Below, piece after piece: positions 1-5,784 of a stretch of DNA of 11,457 bases. Source of the DNA: Verrucomicrobiales bacterium (GTDB taxonomy: Bacteria; Verrucomicrobiota; Verrucomicrobiia; Verrucomicrobiales; DEV007); assembly GCA_013003335.1 (NCBI GenBank), contig JABDJT010000573.1:1-11457 (forward strand), read 5' to 3'. The translations under genes and the position numbers were made by a program. The notes beneath the pieces were generated by a model. It did not search any database. It was given only the letters and a program-made list of their open reading frames with translations, and was not told where the DNA came from. The first letter of the stretch is position 1. Each line of letters opens with the position of its first letter.

Positions 1-284
1 GTCATGACCTGGGCGGTGTAGTGGTGAATCCCCCGCAGGATCCAGCCGCCGGTCATTTGTTCCTGGATGTAAAACACGCTTTCCCAAGCGGTTTGGGAAC
101 TGGGCGAATACGCCGACCAGAGGACGATGCCGGTAATGAACTGCACCATCAGCGCGAAAGTGAGGGTCGAACCCCAAACGTATCGCCAGCGGGCCCCGCC
201 CGGGACCGGTTCGTAAAGCGTCGCTTTTGCGATCTTGCGGTATCCCGTCCGATCGTCCAGCCAGTTGAAAAGTTTCTGAAACAT
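1..284 (-). CDS. Cytochrome b, N-terminal fragment (quinol:cytochrome c reductase)
   Basis: This is the first 94 codons of a cytochrome b/b6-type subunit; the rest lies beyond the window edge. The family is the membrane core of bc-type complexes, carrying two b hemes and oxidising quinol. An amphipathic N-terminus (MFQKLFNWLDDRTGYRK) is followed by a first hydrophobic helix at about residues 37-57. R84-G-I-H87-H88-Y-T-A fits the R-x-x-H-x-x-x-A pattern that contains a heme-b histidine in helix B, so H87 is the likely ligand. The ATG at 282-284 lies 4 bp after the Rieske stop on the same strand, which indicates translational coupling and a shared complex. No clear Shine-Dalgarno sequence precedes it. 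The identification is firm. Whether this is a b6-type split protein or a full-length cytochrome b cannot be seen here. Confidence 0.9.
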   Translation of the reverse strand, partial: MFQKLFNWLDDRTGYRKIAKATLYEPVPGGARWRYVWGSTLTFALMVQFITGIVLWSAYSPSSQTAWESVFYIQEQMTGGWILRGIHHYTAQVM

Positions 285-288
285 CAAA

Positions 289-867
289 TCAAGCTGGCTT
301 TTTCTCCGCGACACCCGTCTGGAAATTTTGGAACTTCACCCAGACCTCGTTTTCGTTTCGCACTTCGGCCTCGAGGCTATCGAGCGGGCGGGCACTCGGG
401 CTGCCCGGTCCCTGTTCTCCGTCCTCCAACGCGAACGCGGAATCATGACACGGGCAAAAATAATCGTGCTGTTCTTCGCGGTAATTGATCGCGCAGCCAA
501 GATGCGGACAAACAACGTTGAAGGCCTGGATCTCGTTGTTTTCCAATCGACGGAGATAAACCGCGCCGATGACGCGATCCGGAAACCGGCTCCAGGCATC
601 GATTTTGTCGTTCTTGACGACGAATTTCTGCGGGGTGCCGTCGGAGGGCAGCGCATCCAGCTTGGCGACTTTCAAAAACTCCGGGTCATCCGGCGGCAAT
701 CTGAGCGGGTCTGCCACCACGGCCATTCCAGCCACGACCGGTGTTCCAACCAACGCACAACCCGCGCAAACCGATCCGGCCTTTTGCAAAAAATCCCGGC
801 GATCAGCTTCCTGTTCCCCCGCGCCGTGGTCATTCCCTTGTTCAATTCCCTTGTTTTCCTCTGCCAT
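289..867 (-). CDS. Rieske [2Fe-2S] iron-sulfur protein of a bc-type complex
   Basis: This 192-residue subunit would pass electrons from quinol to cytochrome c1/f or an equivalent. A hydrophilic N-terminus leads to a twin-arginine motif (R23-R24-D-F-L-Q-K) and a hydrophobic stretch at about 31-52, typical of a Tat-exported, membrane-anchored Rieske protein. The cluster-binding loops are C120-P-H122-L-G-C125 and C138-P-C140-H141-D-S. By family rules C120, H122, C138 and H141 bind the cluster and C125/C140 form a disulfide. The usual CPCHGS has Asp in place of Gly at 142. The C-terminal part holds the G-P-G-S-P-x-A-R-P-L-D loop that normally follows the second cluster loop. The ATG at 865-867 is the natural start. 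The HAD gene lies 40 bp upstream on the same strand and cytochrome b 4 bp downstream. Confidence 0.95.
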   Translation of the reverse strand: MAEENKGIEQGNDHGAGEQEADRRDFLQKAGSVCAGCALVGTPVVAGMAVVADPLRLPPDDPEFLKVAKLDALPSDGTPQKFVVKNDKIDAWSRFPDRVIGAVYLRRLENNEIQAFNVVCPHLGCAINYREEQHDYFCPCHDSAFALEDGEQGPGSPSARPLDSLEAEVRNENEVWVKFQNFQTGVAEKKPA

Positions 868-882
868 GGTTTTTCAGCGACC

Positions 883-911
883 GTGATACGGAAAATTCGC
901 GAGTGCGTCAA
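883..911 (-). promoter_or_regulatory. Possible promoter for Rieske/cytochrome b
   Basis: On the minus strand, TTGACG (906-911) and TATCAC (883-888) are separated by exactly 17 bp, matching sigma-70 type -35 and -10 elements at 5/6 and 4/6 positions. The -35 overlaps the stop codon of the HAD gene. A start site about 7 bp below the -10 would leave a leader of only about 10 nt before the Rieske ATG, so this is tentative. The pair could instead be read through from the HAD gene. Confidence 0.3.
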
Positions 912-1690
912 GCGGGTCTGACCCCCTGCGAAATTTTGTAGAGCCCCAGCGCCTGCCGGAGCTGGGTCCACCGATCACCCAACTTCGACGCATACGGCCG
1001 CGGCGGGGTCATCGTTTCCCATTGCCGTTCGGTTCCGGTTTCAGCGAAATTTGCTGACGGATGTATCATGTATCCGCGTTCGGCAATGGAGAGCAACGGA
1101 ACATCGGCTGAGCTGTCCGAGTAAGCCACGCTATCCGGCAAGCGGGCATCGGGATCGGACGCGTCGAATTCGTCGGGCAACATCCCCCGTTCCTGCATGG
1201 CAGTGATCTTGGCTCCATGCTTATTGTTCGGGCCCATGATTTTCGGAAACAGCGGCATTTTCTGTTCGATAATCAGATTCGTTCCAAGGTAATGATCGAA
1301 GCCCCAGTGCCGCGCGATTTCCTCAACGTAAAATTCCGGGCTGGCACTGTTGAGAATCGTGATTCGCCCCTCGGCCTGGTGTCGACGCAGTTCCGCGACG
1401 GTTTCTTCGTAGGCGACATGCGGCACAACCGATTCCGCAAATTCGCGGGCGTAAGCACGAACTTTTTCCCCACTCAGGCCGGCCAGGTAGCCGGAAAAAA
1501 CCCGTTTCATGAAGCGCAGCGAAACAACTTTCACCAGGGCCAACGGAAAGAGAGGCAGAAACCAGAGGAGGTAAATCCGCCGCCAGCCGTTCCCCTTTTT
1601 CCGAAGCACGAAATTGCAGAACAACACCTGCGTGTCGTGCGGCAGCAGGGTGTGGTCGAGATCGAAGAGAGCGTATCCGCGGGGTGACAT
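908..1690 (-). CDS. HAD-superfamily hydrolase, subfamily IB (SerB/CicA-like phosphatase)
   Basis: This is a 260-residue HAD phosphatase. Motif I is F-D10-L-D12-H-T14, with D10 as nucleophile. Motif II is I-L-N-S115-A-S. The motif III lysine is probably K161 in the H-G-A-K context. Motif IV is Y-S-D192-S-S-A-D196-V-P-L-L, the form seen in the HAD-IB group that contains SerB and CicA. A strongly hydrophobic run at about 39-56 (IYLLWFLPLFPLALVKVV) in the cap region suggests membrane contact, possibly with a lipid or membrane-linked phosphate substrate; that is inference. The ATG at 1688-1690 was chosen because motif I then starts ten residues in, as is normal. The open frame continues upstream to 2011, but that part runs antisense through smpB and has no family similarity. 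The substrate is unknown. It lies upstream of the Rieske/cytochrome b pair on the same strand. Confidence 0.85.
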   Translation of the reverse strand: MSPRGYALFDLDHTLLPHDTQVLFCNFVLRKKGNGWRRIYLLWFLPLFPLALVKVVSLRFMKRVFSGYLAGLSGEKVRAYAREFAESVVPHVAYEETVAELRRHQAEGRITILNSASPEFYVEEIARHWGFDHYLGTNLIIEQKMPLFPKIMGPNNKHGAKITAMQERGMLPDEFDASDPDARLPDSVAYSDSSADVPLLSIAERGYMIHPSANFAETGTERQWETMTPPRPYASKLGDRWTQLRQALGLYKISQGVRPA

Positions 1691-1768
1691 TTTGCTGCAA
1701 GCACTGGAACCGAATTTGCCCGATTTCAAACCGTTTTGTGATACCTTGCCCGCCCCCGAAAAACCCAG

Positions 1769-2251
1769 ATGGCCAAGTCGAAGAAAAAAACGGACAACAG
1801 CTCCGTCATCGCCTCCAACAAAAAGGCGCGGCATGATTTCCAAATCTCCGATACATACGAAGCCGGCATCGAGCTTCGCGGCACGGAAGTGAAATCGATT
1901 CGGGAAGGCAAGATCAACCTGCGGGATGCCTTTTGCCGAATCGACAAAGACGAAGCCTGGCTCTACAACTGCGACATCCGACCCTACGACTCCGCCAGCC
2001 ACGAGCAGCACGAGCCCCGCCGGAATCGGAAACTCCTTCTACATCGCCGGGAGATTGAACGGATGAAAGCGCTAACCGAACAAAAGGGGGCGACCCTCGT
2101 GGCGCTGAAGGCATACTGGAAAAACCGTCGGGTAAAGATTGAGATCGGAGTCGGGAAAGGTAAAACCCACATTGATCGCCGAGACGATCTGAAAAAGCAG
2201 GTGCAGAAACGGGAAGCCGATCGGGAGATGGCAAAATTCAATCGGCGTTGA
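1769..2251 (+). CDS. smpB: SsrA (tmRNA)-binding protein SmpB
   Basis: SmpB escorts tmRNA to stalled ribosomes in trans-translation. The 160-residue length is normal. Diagnostic stretches include the early N-K-K-A-R-H-D-F-x-I segment, the G-I-E-L-x-G-T-E-V-K-S-I-R core, L-Y-N-C-x-I-x-P-Y, H-E-P-R-R-x-R-K-L-L-L-H, and the basic tail with V-G-K-G-K and K-R-E-A-D-R-E, which enters the decoding centre in characterised homologues. The ATG at 1769 gives the usual short lysine-rich N-terminus. It is divergent from the HAD gene, with 78 bp between starts. No Shine-Dalgarno sequence is evident (upstream is CCCGAAAAACCCAG). tmRNA itself (ssrA) is not visible in this window. Confidence 0.97.
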   Translation: MAKSKKKTDNSSVIASNKKARHDFQISDTYEAGIELRGTEVKSIREGKINLRDAFCRIDKDEAWLYNCDIRPYDSASHEQHEPRRNRKLLLHRREIERMKALTEQKGATLVALKAYWKNRRVKIEIGVGKGKTHIDRRDDLKKQVQKREADREMAKFNRR

Positions 2252-2284
2252 CTTTTGGCGCGGAATTTGCGGAAGTGTTAGGAA

Positions 2285-2327
2285 CGATCCAACAGGGTTC
2301 GTTCACCGAACAGACCCTGTTGGATCG
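2285..2327. repeat. Perfect 14-bp palindrome carrying two copies of the ACCCTGTTGG repeat
   Basis: CGATCCAACAGGGT (2285-2298) and ACCCTGTTGGATCG (2314-2327) are exact reverse complements around a 15-nt loop, which can itself pair TCG/CGA. It lies 34 bp after the smpB stop. It is not directly followed by a T-run (the next bases are AAAATGGGAG), so it is not a textbook intrinsic terminator. The same core recurs at 5052, 5165, 9352, 10794 and 10815. Confidence 0.85.
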
Positions 2328-2343
2328 AAAATGGGAGAATTAT

Positions 2344-2364
2344 TTAAGTTTTCTTAATTTTTTT
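2344..2364 (+). terminator. Weak intrinsic-terminator-like stem and T-run after smpB
   Basis: TTAAG-TTTT-CTTAA (2344-2357) is followed immediately by seven T residues (2358-2364). The stem is only five A/T-rich pairs, so on its own it would be a poor terminator. Together with the strong palindrome just upstream it may end smpB transcription. It could equally be simply the AT-rich promoter region of the next gene. Confidence 0.3.
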
Positions 2365-2365
2365 C

Positions 2366-2394
2366 TTGATTCGGATTATTTTTGTAGTTCTAGT
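2366..2394 (+). promoter_or_regulatory. Possible promoter for the SprT-like gene
   Basis: TTGATT (2366-2371) and TCTAGT (2389-2394) are separated by 17 bp and each match the sigma-70 consensus at 4/6 positions. The surrounding region 2338-2400 is markedly AT-rich compared with its neighbours. The predicted start site would lie only about 10 nt before the ATG at 2413, giving a very short leader. This rests on the motif only. Confidence 0.35.
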
Positions 2395-2412
2395 AATTAG
2401 ACTGCGAATTTC

Positions 2413-3108
2413 ATGGCGGATTTCGGCATTCCACGGCAACTCGAACTGTTCCCGCCCGCTTCCACCGGGGCGGAGCCGGCCTCAGAAGAAATCGCTACGC
2501 CTACGCTGCCAAAATTGGAAGTCCCGGCCCATCCTGATTCGGACACTCTTCCCTGCTCTCGTCGATTGACCAGCCTCGCCCGTGAACTTGCCGCCGGACT
2601 CGGTCTCAGCAAGTTGGCCCGCCGGGTTTACGTCGAATGGAATCTCCGAATGAGAACCGCTGCCGGTCGGGCTCACTATCGGGACAACCGGATCGAGTTG
2701 AATCCTGCTCTCTTGAAATTGCCCGGGGTGGATGGCACAGCAGAAATGGACCGGACGCTGCGGCACGAACTGGCTCACCTCGTGGCTCACACCCGGGCAA
2801 AAGGACGACGCATTCAACCCCATGGACCCGAATGGAAAAAGGCCTGCACGGATCTCGGAATACCGGATGAATCGCGTTGTCACACCCTTCCGTTCGAACC
2901 ACGACGCGTGAAACGAAAATTTCTCTACGAGTGCCCTACCTGTAAGTCGCATGTTCCCCGTGTCCGGAAATTCCGCCGACCGGTGGCCTGCTACGCCTGC
3001 TGCAAGCAGCATTCCGGTGGTCGATACGATTCCCGCTTTCGGCTCGAGCAGGTTCCGGGCGAAAACGAATCAAACGAACAGGTCGCCGCGAACGCAGCCG
3101 CCGATTAA
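2413..3108 (+). CDS. SprT-like zinc metalloprotein
   Basis: This 231-residue protein has a SprT-like (zincin) domain. A proline-rich, probably disordered N-terminus (about 1-45) leads to a segment with R-x-x-Y-x-x-N-x-I-x-L-N-P (about 89-99). Next is the zinc-binding helix H118-E119-L-A-H122 and, 15 residues later, a third candidate ligand H137 in H-G-x-x-W-K-x-x-C. A C-terminal zinc ribbon, C174-P-T-C177 with C193-Y-A-C196, matches the usual SprT layout. Eukaryotic SprT proteins such as Spartan cut DNA-protein crosslinks; bacterial SprT roles are largely undefined, so no specific substrate is claimed. The ATG at 2413 was chosen after the AT-rich spacer. The TAA stop overlaps the stop of the convergent glycosyltransferase by 4 bp. 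Confidence 0.88.
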   Translation: MADFGIPRQLELFPPASTGAEPASEEIATPTLPKLEVPAHPDSDTLPCSRRLTSLARELAAGLGLSKLARRVYVEWNLRMRTAAGRAHYRDNRIELNPALLKLPGVDGTAEMDRTLRHELAHLVAHTRAKGRRIQPHGPEWKKACTDLGIPDESRCHTLPFEPRRVKRKFLYECPTCKSHVPRVRKFRRPVACYACCKQHSGGRYDSRFRLEQVPGENESNEQVAANAAAD

Positions 3109-5003
3109 TCGAACTGCGCGAAAAATTCGCGATAGAGGGATTCGCGATTCTGTAAATCGGCTTCGCCCGGAAGTTTCAATTGAATCGGCCCGAGCTGCAG
3201 ACGCCTTGTACGATCCGGTTTTTCCAAATCAAGTGGCTGAATCCTCCGGGAGTCCTTACCGATTTTTTCGAGTGTGGATTTGGCGAGGGGTGAATCCGGT
3301 TCCGCGGAAAAGGAAAACGGGACGCCGGTTAGTTGATGGACGATCCAGGCACAGACAGCCATCGTGCTGCGGGCGGCGTGGATTTGTTTCGGCTTCCGTT
3401 TTTCGACGGAGCGGGCGAGAAACAACGCGCGCCGGGCCTGGCTGAAAAAATACTCGGTGTCGACACCGGTTCCGAGCTGGCTGCGCAGGTTTTGAATCTT
3501 CTCGACCCTGTCCGGGCAATTTTGCCATTCGGCTTCGAGCACCAATCCATCCGGGAAAAACTCGATCGCTTCGGCCCAGTTCGGGAAAACCTCGTTCGTT
3601 CGACCCTTTTCAAAATTCCGCGCCGCTGAGGCGGCGAAGAGCTGAATGCTGTCTCCATGGTGCTCTGTTGCGAAGCCTGCTTCCGTCAAAATTGATTCTC
3701 TCTCCCACTCGTTGCGGCTGGAGGACACGGGAAACTCATCAAGCAAAACCCAGGTTTGACCCGCTAAACTCAAATCGGTTGTTGCTTCCGGAAGTACGGA
3801 TCGAAATTTTTCGATCAGCTGACCAGAAGTGATTTTCAGTTCAAAAATCGACTCGGCTCGCTTCCGCCCGGCCCGGCCCATGGTGCGGGCAAGATCACGG
3901 TCGTTGGCGAGCCGCGCGAGGGCCCCGGCCAGATCCGTTTCATTTCCCGCTTCGACGAGCAAACCCGTTTCTTCGTGGTCGACCATTTCCGGAACTCCGA
4001 CGAGGCGGGTGGATACGATCGGCAGGCTGCAGCCCATTGCCTCGGTGATCACGGTCGGCAAAATGTCACTGGCGCCTTTCGAATCGACGATGCAACCGAG
4101 GGCGAAGACGTCGGAATTTTGCAGGGCCGCCTTCACTTGTTCCTGGCTTTTCACGCCAGCGAGATCGATTTCCTTTTCCAGGCCAAGCTCTAAAATCAGT
4201 GCGGCCAATTTCTCCTGCCACGGTCCATCGCCGATGATCGTCAGCGTGAAATCGACGCCGGATTGTTTCAATTGGCCGCAGGCGGCGATCAGATGGTGAA
4301 AACCCTTGAATTCAATGAGCCGCCCGATGGAAATGATTCGCAGCGGGCCATCGTCGGCAACCGGGGCCCGGGGAAACACGCTCATGTCGATCCCGTTGTA
4401 TATTCGACCGATTTTTTCGGCGGAATCCGGGCAGGTTTTCTTCAGCAGCTCGACGCTGAAATCGCTAACGCCGACAACGAATTCCGCTTCGCGGCACATT
4501 TCGCGGAGGAGATCGTCGTTCCCAAGGTCGATCATGAAATCCTGGGCGTGCGGCGTAAAACTGAAGGGAACGCCGGCCCATCGTTTGAGAAAAAGGGCGG
4601 TGTGGGTGGCCCGATTAGCGAAGTGGACGTGAAAGTGGCGGACACCCCGTTTTCGGAAAAGTTCGGCGAAATAGAGCGCATTCCGCGCGCGGATATCGGC
4701 TTTGTATTCAGAGCCGTAGTCGCGGTCGTGCCGGGCAATCATGTCGCCGAATCGCTCCTGCCAGGATCCGTCAGCTTCGGCATTCTTTTTCAGCTGCGAC
4801 AGCACGGTCGACGGCGGCGGGTAAAACACGTCGGCCTGGAACTGTTCGAACCGTTCGTGGCGGAACGGGCCGGGGGGCGGGTTGATGGATGCGATATCCA
4901 AATTGAAGCCGGCACCCTCCAGTGCGAGCATTTCCGAATCACAAAACGTCTGCGACACCACGGGGTATCGGGAGAAGAGATAAGCAATTCGGGCGGCACT
5001 CAC
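3105..5003 (-). CDS. GT4 (GT-B fold) glycosyltransferase with a degenerate duplicated N-terminal domain
   Basis: This 632-residue protein has residues 1-405 forming a complete GT-B glycosyltransferase, close to the colanic-acid/WcaL-like branch of family GT4. Recognisable parts are S-R-Y-P-x-x-S-Q-T-F (11-20), H-x-H-F-A-N (125-130), P-H-A-Q-D-F (151-156), N-G-I-D (203-206), G-R-L-I-E-x-K-G (227-234), and the donor-site block with D313-x7-E321 followed by A-M-G-C-S-L-P-I-V-S. The usual first Glu of E-x7-E is Asp. It should transfer a sugar onto an exopolysaccharide or envelope glycan on the cytosolic side. Residues 410-632 are extra and resemble the protein's own N-terminal half without its motifs (see findings). 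The start is GTG at 5001-5003, because an in-frame TAG lies 12 bp upstream. No Shine-Dalgarno is seen. It overlaps the SprT-like stop by 4 bp. Confidence 0.88.
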   Translation of the reverse strand: MSAARIAYLFSRYPVVSQTFCDSEMLALEGAGFNLDIASINPPPGPFRHERFEQFQADVFYPPPSTVLSQLKKNAEADGSWQERFGDMIARHDRDYGSEYKADIRARNALYFAELFRKRGVRHFHVHFANRATHTALFLKRWAGVPFSFTPHAQDFMIDLGNDDLLREMCREAEFVVGVSDFSVELLKKTCPDSAEKIGRIYNGIDMSVFPRAPVADDGPLRIISIGRLIEFKGFHHLIAACGQLKQSGVDFTLTIIGDGPWQEKLAALILELGLEKEIDLAGVKSQEQVKAALQNSDVFALGCIVDSKGASDILPTVITEAMGCSLPIVSTRLVGVPEMVDHEETGLLVEAGNETDLAGALARLANDRDLARTMGRAGRKRAESIFELKITSGQLIEKFRSVLPEATTDLSLAGQTWVLLDEFPVSSSRNEWERESILTEAGFATEHHGDSIQLFAASAARNFEKGRTNEVFPNWAEAIEFFPDGLVLEAEWQNCPDRVEKIQNLRSQLGTGVDTEYFFSQARRALFLARSVEKRKPKQIHAARSTMAVCAWIVHQLTGVPFSFSAEPDSPLAKSTLEKIGKDSRRIQPLDLEKPDRTRRLQLGPIQLKLPGEADLQNRESLYREFFAQFD

Positions 5004-5051
5004 CGCGCGAAACTAAAACGAATGAAGATTTTTTCACTCGATTTTCCGGGC

Positions 5052-5180
5052 AGACCCTGTTGGTTCATTTGAACTGACCCTACCGAATAACAACCGGGGT
5101 GAACCGGTGGATGAAAGGAATCCCCGGGGTTATTCGGTGGGGTCAGGCAAACTTGCCGATTTTTAGACCCTGTTGATTCG
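5052..5180. repeat. Composite intergenic element: hairpin bracketed by direct repeats
   Basis: Two same-orientation copies of AGACCCTGTTG (5052-5062 and 5165-5175, each followed by [GA]TTC) flank a long imperfect palindrome. Its arms CTGACCCTACCGAATAAC (5074-5091) and GTTATTCGGTGGGGTCAG (5129-5146) pair over 18 positions with one T-G wobble, and an inner CCGGGG/CCCCGG stem (5094-5099 with 5122-5127) continues it. A small hairpin GGCA-AACT-TGCC (5146-5157) with ATTTTT shortly after follows on the plus strand. It fills most of the spacer between the divergent GT4 and pgsA genes. It could be a MITE/REPIN-like insertion, a leader-RNA structure for pgsA, or both. Confidence 0.75.
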
Positions 5181-5201
5181 TCCCCCCTTTTTCTTCCACC
5201 C

Positions 5202-5783
5202 GTGAATTTGCCCAACCAACTCACCGTTCTTCGGCTCATTCTGACCTTTGCCATCGTCGGAATTCTCGCGGCAGACTGGCCGTTCGCGAAGTCCCTGGCG
5301 TTGCTCCTGTTCGGTGTAGCTTCATTCACGGATTTCCTCGATGGTCACCTCGCCCGGAAACACAATTTGATCACGAACTTTGGAAAATTGATGGATCCGC
5401 TTGCGGACAAAGTCTTGATGTGCGGGGGTTTTGTGATGCTCGTGGCCCTCGATCAACTTCCTGCGTGGATTGTCGTGGTGATCCTGACGAGAGAGTTTTT
5501 GGTGACTGGCTTGCGGCTCGTTGCTTCGGCGGAAGGGGTCGTGCTGGCCGCTGAAAATCTGGGGAAACACAAAACGATCTGGCAAATCGTGACTGTGATT
5601 TATTTCCTGCTATTCCTCGCTTCGCAGGAAGTCTGGTTTGGCTGGACGGCGCCGCTCTTTTCCTGGAAACCGACCAGTCCGGCGATTGCCGGACAGATCC
5701 TGATTTATCTCAGCCTGTTGCTGACGGTTTTGTCGGGCTGGAGTTACGCGTGGAAAAACCGGAAACTGCTGGCGGACTGCTGA
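5202..5783 (+). CDS. pgsA: CDP-diacylglycerol-glycerol-3-phosphate phosphatidyltransferase
   Basis: This 193-residue integral membrane enzyme of the CDP-alcohol phosphatidyltransferase family very likely makes phosphatidylglycerophosphate, the committed step to phosphatidylglycerol and cardiolipin. The catalytic signature is complete: D44-x2-D47-G48-x2-A51-R52-x8-G61-x3-D65-x3-D69. The N-terminal N-L-P-N-Q-L-T-V-L-R-L is typical of PgsA. Several hydrophobic helices are evident (about 14-42, 71-98, 127-147, 160-183). The start is the GTG at 5202-5204, which gives this family N-terminus; the upstream sequence is C/T-rich with no Shine-Dalgarno. The stop at 5781-5783 is one base from the stop of the convergent tail-specific protease gene. 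Another CDP-alcohol substrate cannot be fully excluded. Confidence 0.9.
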   Translation: MNLPNQLTVLRLILTFAIVGILAADWPFAKSLALLLFGVASFTDFLDGHLARKHNLITNFGKLMDPLADKVLMCGGFVMLVALDQLPAWIVVVILTREFLVTGLRLVASAEGVVLAAENLGKHKTIWQIVTVIYFLLFLASQEVWFGWTAPLFSWKPTSPAIAGQILIYLSLLLTVLSGWSYAWKNRKLLADC

Positions 5784-5784
5784 A

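Noticed and set aside
328..921. Plus-strand 197-codon open frame opposite the Rieske gene
   Set aside because: It is a shadow of the Rieske gene, which has complete cluster motifs; the plus-strand product shows no recognisable domain.
1691..2011. Upstream extension of the HAD open frame to 2011
   Set aside because: It runs antisense through smpB, has no HAD similarity, and the ATG at 1690 puts the catalytic motif at the normal distance from the start.
2285..2327. Palindrome as an ordinary Rho-independent terminator of smpB
   Set aside because: The stem is followed by AAAATGGG rather than a T-run, and the same core recurs where no terminator is needed, for example in the divergent spacer 5004-5201.
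4263..5072. Plus-strand 269-codon open frame opposite the GT4 gene
   Set aside because: It is antisense to a well-supported glycosyltransferase and shows no motif of its own.
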